The position numbers and the translations under genes are program-made. A stretch of DNA of 64,000 nt from assembly GCA_020226215.1 (NCBI GenBank), contig CM035227.1, positions 2,535,343 through 2,599,342 on the forward strand, written 5' to 3'. This DNA is from Sindora glabra. Its lineage: Eukaryota; Streptophyta; Magnoliopsida; Fabales; Fabaceae. This document shows, piece after piece, positions 1-11,096 of the stretch. The number at the start of each line of letters is the position of its first letter. The stretch's first letter is position 1. The notes under the pieces are model-generated. The model did not search any database. It was given only the letters and a program-made list of their open reading frames with translations, and was not told the origin of the DNA.

Positions 1-218
1 TAATCCATGATCATTTGAATGCATCATCCTTCCATACATGAGCTTTTCAAGCCAATACAATCTCTTGTACCCTTTAGTCAAGTCTTTGGTAACAACTCCT
101 TTAAGTTTGAGAATAATCATTTTGCATATCTTTCATATAGTATTGGATAAGCAGTATCAAACTAATTATAACCTATCTGATCTTGGCCCTTTAACATAAA
201 TCAAGCTCTGATACCATC
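1..218 (-). mobile_element. Internal fragment of a minus-strand LTR retrotransposon (window edge)
   Basis: This stretch ends in GCTCTGATACCA (205-216), the exact reverse complement of the plant initiator-Met tRNA primer-binding site TGGTATCAGAGC. Two bases further on (219) begins a TG that can be the outer edge of an LTR. The internal domain of a minus-strand element therefore lies to the left and runs out of the window. No protein could be read in this short piece. Confidence 0.6.
205..216 (-). other. tRNA-iMet primer-binding site of an LTR retrotransposon
   Basis: The reverse complement reads TGGTATCAGAGC, 12 of 12 bases of the canonical PBS for initiator methionine tRNA used by many plant Copia and Gypsy elements. 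It sits 2 bp from a TG dinucleotide, as expected for an LTR/PBS junction. Confidence 0.75.
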
Positions 219-960
219 TGTCATAGGCTGATAATTCTCTAGTTAAAACTATGCGGTGCATGCTTGCCACTCTTGGCAAACATGTCAACCTCTTCATTAA
301 AACTCACTCATGGCATGCTTGGTAAAGATAGTGAAATTTACAAGTACATAAGCCACAATTAAATATTATCAAAGCAGTTGCATATACTGCACCATAAAAT
401 TACCCCATATAATGAGCCTTCTAAGCATAATGAGTCAAAAGGGACAAATTAAATAGGAAAAAGGGCATTTTATTCGTTTAGTTTATACTTCATTTCATAA
501 TTTTGAGTTTAGAGGATGATCATAAGTTAACATACTTAAGTCCTTAGCTCAGTGTCTAGATGCCTCACCGGCCCTTTTGATACTTCCTCTCCTCCTTTTA
601 AAGTTAAAGAGTATTTTAAGTAAAAGTCTTATTGATAGAGGTAGATGTACTTTTTTTAAATTGTTATAAGCTTTTTTCTTAAAACCTTGAGTGTTTTATT
701 AGCATTAGAACCTACCGACACAATGATAAAATGTAAAGAACACAAATATAAGCTTTTTAAACTTTTCTAAATTTTCGAACTATGCCAAAATTATTAAAAT
801 ACTCTTAAATTTAGGAAAATGAAAAAATATTATACGAGCTAGATTGATTCCAAATTTTAGTTACAAGACCTCTACAATATGTTAAATATTTTTACCAAGT
901 CTCCTTTCAAATTAAGCATGTTTGTTTATTAGACTGTCACAACTACTAACTTGTAACAAA
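219..960 (-). mobile_element. Probable LTR of the minus-strand element, right end uncertain
   Basis: The sequence begins TGTCATAGGC directly next to the PBS, so by position it should be the 5' LTR of the element read on the minus strand. The outer end is not fixed. A stretch ending TTGTAACA near 951-960 is a possible CA-terminated end, giving about 740 bp, but the other LTR lies outside the window and no target-site duplication can be tested. Confidence 0.4.
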
Positions 961-1550
961 ATATTATGCGAAGAAAATTAGTATGTAGCTCAATTCAAGG
1001 TGGAGGAGAGCGGTTTAATAGTGTTTCTTATGCATATATCACTAGCAAGAAAAACAAGTTTAATATCACATTAATACTAAAAATTTAGTATTATTTTTAT
1101 ATAAATATTATCAAATGTATTTTTTTTAAGTTTAACAATCTAATTTTTTGAAAAGTAATTATTTTTTATTAAAAATAGATATTTTTTATTAAATTAAAAA
1201 AATAATAAACTTGACAATCAATTCTCATATAGCATTAGAAAATTTTTCCGCTGATTGAATGAGGTTTGAAAAAATTAAGAACTTAACCCCTAATTGGCGG
1301 CCACTTTAGAGCTAGAAAGTCAATTAGTAATTTAGTACTGTGTAATGTTAACATTAACTTGACTAATTTAGAAGTCTTCTCCTCAGTATGATTACTGTGT
1401 CAATCAGGACAAAGAAGAGGACGAGAAAAACAGCATAAAGAGGATTCAGAACCTTTTAGAACCATTATTAATATCTCTCTCAGCTCTCTCCACGGTACCG
1501 CCATTCTCCATCCTTTCAAAATCTCTCCTTTGGTGTCCTCTCCCTCCGTG
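961..1550. other. Upstream region of the first OVATE gene
   Basis: AT-rich sequence with no gene seen. The last ~150 bases before 1551 are richer in C and T (CTCTCTC and CCTCTCCCTCC tracts), consistent with a plant 5' UTR. No clear TATA box was recognised. Confidence 0.4.
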
Positions 1551-2453
1551 ATGGAAAGCCGATTCAAAATGCGAATCTCTCGCATGTTTCGTTCCTCGTT
1601 TGGGTCTTGCAGCACCAAAAACATTACTGATGTAATGGAAAAACCAGTCTTTGCTCCACAAACCCACAAAGCATCCCAACCTATAGAGCCTTTATCACCT
1701 AAAGCTCGTCCATTTCCATCCATTTGCAGACTCAAGGGGGGCTCTGAAACACCTAAAACTAATGGTGAAGGTTTCATCGTATCAGTCAAGGATTCGCTTC
1801 CAAGACGCAAAACATTTATCTGCGGCGATCTCGAGAGGAAGTCCTGCCCTCCAGCTTCACCAATCACTGCACTGAATCCAAATTATGACTACGATTTTGG
1901 TTTCATTAGTGAGAAAATGAAGAATTCAGAAATGAACAAAAGGAACAAGAAGAAAAAGAAGAACACCCAGAAGAGAGTCAAGGCCAGAGAGATGATCCCA
2001 TTTCATTCTCGTGCTAAAGACGATAACTTTGATGGTTTTTGGTGGTATAGCAGTGGCGAAGACGATGAAGAAGAGGACGAAACAGACACCCTTTTCTCTT
2101 CCAAGAGTCTTTCTTCGGATTCTTCGCTGTCCCGCCGGTGGCGTCGCTCTCGCCGCACAAAGCAGGGTAGTAGCGGCAGAGTAGCTTATGGGAATGAAAG
2201 ATCTGGAATGGGTGTGCTGCCATTGCCGGGCAAAGTGAAGGATACTTTTGCTGTAGTGAAGCGATCAAGGGATCCTTACAATGATTTCAGAACCTCAATG
2301 GTGGAAATGATTGTTGAGAAACAGATATTCGCGCCCATGGATTTGGAGAATCTCTTGCAATGCTTCCTGTCACTGAATTCACATCATCATCACAAGATCA
2401 TTGTTGAAGTTTACACCGAGATTTGGGAAGCTCTTTTCTCTGAGTGGTTTTGA
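1551..2453 (+). CDS. OVATE family protein (transcriptional repressor, OFP7/8-like)
   Basis: Single-exon gene of 300 residues. The C-terminal 60 residues (241-300) form a clear OVATE domain: DPYNDFRTSMVEMI, then a DLENLLQCFLSLN core, then IVEVYTEIWEALF. The N-terminus MESRFKMRISRMF with a following FGSC resembles the conserved N-terminal block of the OFP7/8 group. Between them lie a Lys-rich tract (about 129-144), an acidic run (169-179) and an Arg-rich stretch (194-203), which could act as nuclear localisation signals. OVATE proteins are plant-specific nuclear repressors that bind TALE homeodomain proteins and affect organ shape, cell elongation and secondary walls; this is family knowledge. 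The frame stays open upstream to 1530 only from a TTG codon, so ATG 1551 is the start. A second OVATE-type gene follows on the same strand. Assignment to a subgroup is from memory of motifs only. Confidence 0.93.
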   Translation: MESRFKMRISRMFRSSFGSCSTKNITDVMEKPVFAPQTHKASQPIEPLSPKARPFPSICRLKGGSETPKTNGEGFIVSVKDSLPRRKTFICGDLERKSCPPASPITALNPNYDYDFGFISEKMKNSEMNKRNKKKKKNTQKRVKAREMIPFHSRAKDDNFDGFWWYSSGEDDEEEDETDTLFSSKSLSSDSSLSRRWRRSRRTKQGSSGRVAYGNERSGMGVLPLPGKVKDTFAVVKRSRDPYNDFRTSMVEMIVEKQIFAPMDLENLLQCFLSLNSHHHHKIIVEVYTEIWEALFSEWF

Positions 2454-5315
2454 TCAAAAAATATCAAAGACAGAGAGAGAAGCAATTTCTTTTCTTTGTA
2501 AGAAATTAGTTTAGTTCTGACTTGGCTTTCATTTGCATGTATGATATCCAGTTTCTACTCCATCTAAGTTACTATTTACATCTATGTCTTTTATTTCTTC
2601 ACAATTAACACTGAGCAACTGAATCTTTTCCCGTCGGGATTCTTGTTCGCATGGACATAATGACAAAGAACTGTAATTGCAAGGTGACAGTAAAATAATG
2701 AGAAAACAGAGAAGATGTTAAAAAGGGCTTTTGATTATGAAAAATTTGTGGTAGACTCTTTTTAATCTTTCTGGTAAAGACTGAACGGGGGAATGCAAAA
2801 ACAAAGTCTGTGATGCGTCCGCAAGGTTGGACTTGCGCACCTCCGCAACTTGAAAAAGATGGCGATGTGATGCTTTGTTTCATTCTAAGAATGAAAATGT
2901 TACCAAAAAAAAAAGAAGAAAGAAAAAAACTTGAAACTTGTCTCACTCTCCGGTGTAGTTCAATTAGAACTTTTGAATCTTTTTTCCGCAGGATGCGCCA
3001 GAAGAATCCAAAAAAAAAAAATAAAGAAGAGAAAAAATCTATCGTCCAAAAAGTCACTCAGGAAAAGTTCTGATCAGCAACTTATCATCAGAACGTTTAC
3101 ATCCACTTTAGAAACAATGAAGCGAGATATCTACATTTTATCTTGATTAAGGTAGAAAGGGTGAGATTCTCTGCAACTTGGAATGGAGAGTTGAGGAAAA
3201 GCTGTTCAGATTTTATTATTATTGGGCATTTTGTTTATCTGGCCCATGTCATTTTTTTTTTCTAAAAATTAGTATATATTATTAATAATAATTGCTTTTG
3301 GTCGTTGATCCGGTATTCTTAATTCTTTGTCCAACTCTTGGTCAGATAAATACAGTACACGGTTCAGTGTCGACCCGATTTCTGCAATGGAAGAGGAATC
3401 ACATGATGCACAGACATGGTTGAATTTGCATTCTCGATTTCTTGCTTCGCGGGTTATTTATTAGAACAATTGTTAGCCAGAAGATTCATTGAATTTTTCC
3501 AAATTGGGGAGTTTTTGAAGACATAAAAAATGCAAGCAAATAAGTAATTGAGGGGAAAGACCGGCTTCATGCCGGTGGACAACAAAATTAAAAATGAAAA
3601 CGAATCTAAACAATGAAGGAGAAAGGAAAAACAACTTGGTTTTTTTTGGTCTTGTCTACTGTTGGTGCACAAGACAAACAGGATATATCATCGTTAGGTG
3701 CTAAACATGTTTGGTTGCAACACAGACCTAATTCATGTATCAGCAGTGCATTTCATTAGTTTTGATGGAGGGAGCAAGAAAAACAAATGCACCCTTAACA
3801 TCAAACATGACATTAAACTTTTGGTAAGGTTGTTTTGTCATTACAAGGGTTGCAATCAAAATAGAGAGAAAATTAATTACAAATAGAAATATAAACTATT
3901 GATGAATATGTATCAATAAGAAGCAAGGATATGCTAGATTCTGATGGGACCGGTGGCAGCAGCTTTAACAAATTAATGGGATATAAGGACAATTGAGGTA
4001 AAATGACAGAAGATTTCAAAATTGCATTTGCCAAAAGAAGGAAGAAAAAGAAGAAAGTGGTATTAGGATTGGTGTTTACGTTAGTGTGTCAGAGGTTGGA
4101 GAAACAACCCAATGAACATTCGAAAATGGAAGGATGGAGAGGAGGGAAAGGTCAATTTGGCAATGAGAGGTCTGTATCAGAGAAATTGAAAAGAGATAGA
4201 AACAGGAAAGGAATGAGAAAATGTTGACAGATAAAATGGGAATTCAATTTGGATTAGTGAAGTGGTGGGGACTGCAGAGACTAGAACTGTAATGCATCCA
4301 ATTTGCTGCGACGTCTGAGTGTGATGGCAACGCCACACATAGGGGAGAGGGAATTTTGTATCTGTGTGCAGCCACAATTCATTCATTTTTTAGATAATGA
4401 AGCCATTCTTCATTTCGTTAGCCAAATTAATGCAAGGAATGTCTCAGTCTGCCTCATCGCATCTTTTGGGTTCTTGAGCCCCCAAATCTCTCCCTCTCTC
4501 TCTCTCGCTTTCTTTGGGCCAATAAAATATTTCATCTGGGTATGGGCTTGGAGTGTAAAATAGTACAACCTTTTCTTCTTAACCGGGTCGGCCCAATATG
4601 ATGTGCGACTTGGACAAAGCTCCAAACACTTGAATGTGTAGGGCTATTTGATTTGATTTGACGTGTCACCGTTGTTGCTCGAAGCTCACCTCCTGCGAAC
4701 CTGCCTGCCGCAGCCGGTTGCTCGTCCATCGCTATCTCTCTTCCCTAATTAAGAACATCTGTTTTTCTTTATTCTCTGCACATATGCTAATGGAGATTAG
4801 GGACCATTTAACCTTATAAACAAGTGCAATGCGTGCCTGTATTACGGGAACAACGTAACGTAATATAAGGATAATAATCCCATGATAATAATGATGGACG
4901 GAAGCTAATTAAAGGACAAAATTTTGTGGGTCCATTTTCTGAAAATTATATATAAGCTGCTGGATTGAATTCCTTTGAACAAGTTTCGCACAGATCTCAC
5001 TGATTCCATCTGTTAATTTTTCCAACAAAAATGGAATTATTATATTTTGAATATAAATTAAGAGTAATTAATAAATATAACATGATAAAGTACATTTATA
5101 ACAATTAATTTAAAAATCACTTTTCGAATTTAATTACCCTTGCGTTTATTTCAGACTTGTATGCTTCTATGCCTAAGAAATTATTTCAGAGTTAATTGAT
5201 TGCCCTTGCGTTTTGTCACGAGAGAAGCGTTATTATCTTAAAGTAAAATCTTTGTTTAACCAGCCTTTTCTTCTCCTTTGACCTTAAGTCAAAAGTGATT
5301 TACAAAACAAACTAA
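2454..5315. other. Intergenic region between the two OVATE genes, left part
   Basis: No gene is supported. Several short frames exist (for example 2605-3057 minus and 4003-4227 plus), but they are low-complexity Lys/Phe-rich readings of A/T tracts and lack family resemblance. Poly-A runs occur near 2908 and 3010, a T9 run near 3253 and a CT repeat at 4490-4508. Confidence 0.5.
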
Positions 5316-5606
5316 ACTATGTGTTTATATATTATACATATATGATATATTTTTTATTTTTAAAAATTATTTTTGAATTTAAAAAATGTGTTTGGATAAA
5401 TAAATAAAAATATTTTATTTGACTATAAAATTGAGATAAAAAATAAATTAAGAAAATATTAAAGGCTTATTTCTATTTTTTAAATTATATACTTAAATTT
5501 ATTATTTTTAAAAAATAGATTATAAAATAATTTATCAAATAAAAATTTTTATTTTTTAAAAATAAAAAATTAATATTAAAAATAATAAATAAACATACCA
5601 CTATTC
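5316..5606. mobile_element. AT-rich foldback, MITE-like
   Basis: The left flank (ATGTGTTTATATATTA, then TATTTTTTATTTTTAAAAA) is matched imperfectly by the reverse complement of the right flank (TATGTTTATTTATTA, then TTTTTTATTTTTAAAAA). The segment can thus fold on itself over about 60 bases per arm. Extreme AT content makes chance similarity possible, and no target-site duplication was identified. Confidence 0.35.
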
Positions 5607-5802
5607 CTCCCATTTTTTTTTTAATTTTATTCTTGTCATTTTGATTCTTGAAGTTCATGACTTGTACATCCATAACTAATGATTTAGACGCATGTACGCG
5701 GGGTTTTATCCACATTTTAACCCTTCAAATTTAAATATTTGGTTACAGCATTCAACCTATCAAAGTGAATATGCTCTTGAAGCACCGTAAATGCTAAACA
5801 CT

Positions 5803-6066
5803 TATTTTGCTCCTCGTATAATTGAATTTTTATTAATTTTATTTTTAATTAAAAATTTATTTCAATTTAATTTTTATAAAATCAAAATTTTAAAATTTTA
5901 ATCTTTCAATATAATTTTTTGATTCAAAATTTATATGAAAAGATTAAAAATTTGAATAAAAATCAAAATTTAAAATTTTTTAATTTTATAATAATTAAAT
6001 TAATATAAATTTTAATTAAAAATAAAATTAATAAAAAATTAATTTTACAAGAATCAAAAATGAATT
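5803..6066. mobile_element. Foldback MITE with ~115 bp arms, upstream of the second OVATE gene
   Basis: The reverse complement of about 5945-6060 aligns with 5805-5920 over nearly the whole length. Shared blocks include TATTAATTTTATTTTTAATT, then TTTAATTxTTATAAAATxAAAA, and the arms meet in the centre near 5935. This is a near-complete inverted repeat of about 260 bp, the form of a foldback MITE. It ends about 390 bp before the putative TATA box of the gene at 6611. Superfamily unknown; no terminal duplication was recognised. Confidence 0.65.
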
Positions 6067-6454
6067 TTTAATGAGCAACTTAATAAATGAAGCAATTCAA
6101 TGACCATTGTGGTTGGGAGAAAGCAAATGAGCTGACACATAAAAGTACATAGAAAGGATCAATTCAACAACCAGCCCGCTCCTTTCATTCTCCCAAAAGT
6201 GGCTGCACCACCAACTCCACCATCAAAAAGTAAAAGCAACGAAAACTCGCATTTCTTGTATTACATTTAAATGGCAAAACCAGGCTTATTTGCGAGGTTG
6301 TGGGGTCTTCTTAGGAAGCTGGAACAAAGAAAGCACAGAGACAAGAAAGGGAGCGTCTGAAGACAAAACAGAACAATCAAAAGCAGAATTCCTCCATTAT
6401 CGTCTTGATATAAAGTTAAAGAACCTTTAATGGCTCCTCTCCCTCTGTTATCTT

Positions 6455-6460
6455 TATAAA
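6455..6460 (+). promoter_or_regulatory. Putative TATA box of the second OVATE gene
   Basis: TATAAA in the context TTTATAAAGAAATC lies 150 bp upstream of the ATG at 6611. Transcription would then start near 6488, giving a 5' leader of about 120 bases without an upstream ATG in the leader sequence read. Confidence 0.5.
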
Positions 6461-6610
6461 GAAATCTTCACTCGGTTCATCACCAACCAGAGAATCCGGA
6501 AACAGAAACATTCACTTGCAATCAACCCCAGATCATATATTCTCTCCCACAAAGGTGTCCATCATAAAAAATCTCATTTTCTAATACTGTCAATATTGCT
6601 GGCATCACCA

Positions 6611-7336
6611 ATGATTCTAAGAAGCTCCATCTCCAACACCAAGAAGTTCTTCCAAAAGACAATTGAGAGCTTCAAGTCTTTCTTCTCTCCCGGCTATCAA
6701 AAGCTTCCCAAAACGTATCCACACAATCAGTTTTCTCATTCTGTGGCCTCGGCTAACATTGCTTTAGACATGAACAATCAGACAAGTTATAACAAGGAGT
6801 TGGACAAGCTCGAAAAATTCTATTCCGACTTCACTGAACAATGGGATTCAGAAATGGAGAAAGCAAATAAAAGAAGAAGCAAGAAGAAAAACATGGTGTC
6901 ATCTCGAACAAAGCAAGAAAAATATGTGGCCGTCTCAAACGCAAACCCTGCACAGAGCCAGAATCCGATGGATAGGAAAGAGGGAATAAATGACAACGAA
7001 AGCAAGAAGAAATGTTCGATAACCCAGGAAAAGGGGAGGCTGGAACATTTATCATTGAGTTGTAAGGGTAAGAAGAGAGAGGAAAGGAAATGGATGGTGG
7101 CAGAGAAGCTGAAGGAGTTGGAGATGTTGGATGTTGGGAATGTGGATTATGTATTGGATATTGAAGAAGTTCTTCATTATTATTCTAGATTGACTTGCCC
7201 TGCTTATCTTGAAATTGTGGACAAGTTCTTCATGGAAATGTGTTCAGAATTCTTTGGCTCCGCACGATCTGATCATCGGCCTGCTACGCCTGCAAGTGTT
7301 AACTCTAAGTTGAAGCTAAGATCAGTCAGGTCTTAG
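6611..7336 (+). CDS. Divergent OVATE-like family protein
   Basis: Single-exon gene of 241 residues. Start taken at ATG 6611 (MILRSSISNTKKFFQKT); the frame extends five codons upstream only from a TTG. The N-terminal ~40 residues are rich in Lys and Phe (TKKFFQKT, FKSFFSPGYQKLPKT). A basic stretch NKRRSKKK sits at about 86-93. Residues about 164-216 form an OVATE-like C-terminal domain with DIEEVLHYYSRLTCPAYL followed by EIVDKFF, matching the core that in classic members reads LLxxYLxLNS..h..IV. A 25-residue tail follows it, unlike the first OVATE gene, where the domain ends the protein. The likely role is nuclear transcriptional repression, by family analogy. Tandem placement on the same strand as the first OVATE gene suggests an old linked pair, although the two proteins are very different. 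The open frame and TATA box support an expressed gene; the subgroup is uncertain. Confidence 0.8.
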   Translation: MILRSSISNTKKFFQKTIESFKSFFSPGYQKLPKTYPHNQFSHSVASANIALDMNNQTSYNKELDKLEKFYSDFTEQWDSEMEKANKRRSKKKNMVSSRTKQEKYVAVSNANPAQSQNPMDRKEGINDNESKKKCSITQEKGRLEHLSLSCKGKKREERKWMVAEKLKELEMLDVGNVDYVLDIEEVLHYYSRLTCPAYLEIVDKFFMEMCSEFFGSARSDHRPATPASVNSKLKLRSVRS

Positions 7337-9133
7337 ACTCATTTGCCTTTTCTGTTGTTTCTGGTTCTTTTGCTTTAATTTAATTTCGTGATTTCATGGG
7401 GTTATAATTATTGGCATCATGTTGTGGGTGATAGCAGCTATTTTCTTGTGTCTAAATAATTTGTTTTATTTTATTTCAGTTGTTTCATTGATTGATCAAT
7501 GCTTTTGACTCAAAGATCAGTTTATAATGTTCAGTTACTCTTTGGAAAATTAGTTCTGAATGTGAAAGCAGACGAGATCAACTGAGGACTTTTTAGCTCT
7601 CAATCAGCAGAAATTAGTGGAAGCTAATTGGTGCAATTTTTCTCTTCCTTTTTTCTTTTTTAAGCCAGCAATGACAATTTACATTGTCACTTTGGGGTTT
7701 CCTGATTGATAATTGATAACATAATCCGATACTCAAACAGAGATGCCACTGATTAACAGAAGCCACTCTCTCCAACCATAAAAACAGAAAGCCAACCGTC
7801 CACTTCATGGGGTGAAACGTCCATGTATAAATTCCTCTCTCAACCATAGTTGATTTAAGCTTTTATAAAATATTTTCAGAAATTATCGAGAAAGAAAAAT
7901 TGCATGTTTACATATCTGAAGTTATTTAAAATTTTATTCAAGGTAGGGGTGTTATTAGCTGTGCAATATACTACCACCTACCTATTGTAGTGGGATTTAT
8001 TTGTACTCTGCTGAGAATACAGTATAAAATTTGTTGTAATGTGTTCCTCCGTTAAAATTGAAACCTTTCTGAACTCGACAAAATCATGTAATTTTTAGAG
8101 TTCATTTATTTGAATGAAAAACATATTTCATAAAAATATGATTATAAAGTATTAAAATAACAAAAAAAATTTCTATTTATTTAATATCAAATATAAAGAA
8201 TATAATAAAAAAAATAATATTCCCCTATTACAATGTTATTAAATATTGATATGTTTTTTTTTTTTACTTTATAGAAATAAATAAAATTTTTCAATAGAAT
8301 ATGTCCTTCAATAAAACAACCAAATTCCAACAATACCAATTGTTTAGCCAATTGAGCAAGAGCTTATGCCGTGGCAGAATTTCATATTGGAATGGGCCAA
8401 ATTGTCCTGTACAGAATAAAGGTTCTTGGTGCTGGGCCCTTCCACTTCCGGCTGAAATTGCGTCGAGATGGCGGGCTTCTTTTAAAAGGGAAAAAGATGT
8501 ATATTCACCTTTTTTTTCTTTTTCTCTGCTACCAAAAGATGTTTATTCACTTCCCGCCACCATTTTTTTGGTATGCGGGTTATTGAGGTTGAGAGATTCG
8601 TAACTAGTAAAAAAGCACATAATTTCTATACTCATCATTAATAAGATTTGAGATAAAAAAATAGAAAGATGGTTGAAAAATTAATTACTCACCTCTTGTC
8701 ATATTTACCTCAATTCTTATTAGCAGTGGAATTAAAAATTTTTCTATTAAAATCTTATCTTTTCTTTTCTTTCTCTGACAATTTTAATTTTAATGACTAA
8801 AATTTATTCCCTCAAGAACTTGATCGTAAATGGTGGGTAGAAGACTTTTCACCCAGTGGATTTCATGGTGACCTGATAGCCCACCATATTTGACCCAGGA
8901 TGGCTTTTGGCCCAATGCTCCGCACGGGATCCACGTATGTTTTTCAGGACTACGGTGGCAAACAATTTTTCCCTCAAGTTGGGCTTCACGTATTTACACT
9001 TGTATTAAAGCCACAATAGACAAAATACACACAACCCCCATGAAGTACAGATTTGTGTCAAATTATCCTTTAAGCTGTTAAATTTTGCAAATAACTCCCT
9101 TGAATTTCTCAAAAATATGAAAGTGGGAAATTA
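7337..9133. other. Intergenic region, no gene seen
   Basis: 3' flank of the second OVATE gene followed by AT-rich spacer. A short frame at 8301-8603 is not family-like and begins within A/T-rich sequence. The part at 8340-8600 is less AT-rich and carries GGGCC-type words, but no coding evidence was found. Confidence 0.45.
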
Positions 9134-9306
9134 GCTAGAGAAACAGCCACTATCATGTTCACTTTTCGGCAGTTAAAAATCGTTATTTCTTCACTCACCG
9201 ATAGTTTTAAATCGCTACTAAGTGAAAGAAAATTGATAACGATAGTTATAAACCGTCACTAAGTAGTGTGAAAATATCGCTAAATTTTTGTACCTATTTC
9301 TCTAAC
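9134..9306. mobile_element. Small MITE-like element
   Basis: The left end GCTAGAGAAACAG is matched by the reverse complement of the right end, GTTAGAGAAATAG. The interior holds repeated words of the type CGATAGTTxTAAAxCGxxACTAAG at about 9200-9275, a pattern common in plant non-autonomous DNA transposons. No target-site duplication was confirmed. Confidence 0.45.
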
Positions 9307-9430
9307 ATTTTCATATTTTAAATAAGTTCAAGATGATTATTTATAAGATTCGAAAGTTTAAGGGGTGATTTAACACAAGCACATACTTCAGAGGGATTAT
9401 ATATATTTTACCCTATTTTTTAGGGTTTAT

Positions 9431-11096
9431 TGTTAGGAATTCGGATTATCATATGCAGCGGAAATTCAAAATTTGATCCGAATTCTACCTAGGATCCATG
9501 CAAAAAATATAAATCAATGATTAGGGTTTTACCTATTGAGCACTCGTGTTTCTACTGATCAAAACTTGAGAACGGATGAATCAAACGCCCGCCGGAAGGT
9601 ACAACATCTCTACGATATCCACACGGAGTGAACAACGATCTCTCATCCTCCACGAATCTGTTAGGATGCGTTTTTCTCTTTAGGAATTAGGATTGGATAT
9701 TTTCTAAGTGATTTAGGGTTTGTATGGAAGCTTTGAGCGTATTGTTAAAGTGCTGCCCTCAAGTCCCTTTTTATAGAATTTAGGCAAGCCATAATCCTAG
9801 TCCAACTAGGATAATTCTTTCAAAATCCTAATCACACTTAACAACTCATCTTATTCTTATCCTAGAGATAATGGGGAGAGATAGGACTTATCTATTAATT
9901 ATCTAATATTAGATAATAATATTATCTCATAATATAAATATCTTAATATTAGATAATTGCATATAGTTATCAAATATCAAAATAATATTATCTCATAATA
10001 TATTTATCTAATATCTGATAAGATAATTATTTGATATTATTTTAATATCAAATAATATCACATAATATATATATATATATATATATATTACGTGAATTTA
10101 TTATTCTTAATAATATATATATGCACGAAAATAAGTCCAATTAATTGGATATTAATATAATTAAAGTTCAATTAATTATTATTTTATTCCTACTCCTTTT
10201 GTGTGACCCTGTAGGTTCTTACTACGTTGACAATGACTTATTATTGAGCCATAGACAGTAAGCGGTATCTAGCAATACATCACTACCATTCAAGTAGTAA
10301 GAATGTTTGTGATTCGACATCCACCTAATACATGATCAACGTTTTGCATCATAACCCTTTTGTAATAATATCCAAATTGAACTAGAGGCATGGAATGTGT
10401 CATCCTCGTCAATGTTCAATTTATATTTCTTGATACTGAGTAGACTTAAAATAAATGATTAATATCACATATTAATTCAATTGAGCATGATCATGCATTT
10501 CTAAGTTTCACTCAATCAAGGGGCCCAAGGATATTTCTCTTTTATATAAGAGTAACAAAATTCCATCTACATCACTCACTTCCCTTTGCACGATTTATGA
10601 CACACCCAATCAATGCCCTACTTGTCATCCTGATTAAAGGTGACATAGGATAATGTTAAAGTGAGTAATTCCTCATGTAGGGAACCGTAGTGACTTCAGG
10701 TCAAAGGTTTATGTGTATTTGTGATCATATGAGAATAACTTATGACATGTCTATCCATGCAATATTCTCATAGTGGGTCAGTCCAGTACATTATTCACTA
10801 GCAATATACTCATGTATTGACTTGATATCACATATCCATGATTTGTAATTATCAGTCACTATAAATGCTAATCTCGATGTATTATTACTATCCTTTTCGT
10901 AATAATACTTGATTAGGGCATTTTAGGAATAACGAAGTTATTCCAAGGATAATTATTATATTAAGTTATAAATTGCGTATAATAATAATAAAATTATAAA
11001 AATAAAATATAATAATTAAATTGCCTAAAATAAAACATAATACATTGTGTATAACTTCAATCATCTATATGATTGGTTCTAGGACACACACCAACA
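9431..11096. mobile_element. Solo LTR, copy 1 (1666 bp)
   Basis: The element begins TGTTAGG and ends CCAACA, complementary LTR-type termini, and is alignable end to end with 50063-51715. No internal domain, PBS or PPT lies beside it, so it is read as a solo LTR left by recombination between two LTRs. Flanking pentamers are TTTAT and TGTAT, a possible 5 bp target-site duplication with one mismatch. It contains a (TA)n tract at about 10068-10088. Retrotransposon family not identified. Confidence 0.8.

Noticed and set aside
1530..1550. Upstream extension of the first OVATE protein
   Set aside because: The extension begins at TTG; the ATG at 1551 starts the conserved N-terminal block.
6596..6610. 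Upstream extension of the second OVATE-like protein
   Set aside because: It begins at TTG; ATG 6611 is the first in-frame Met.
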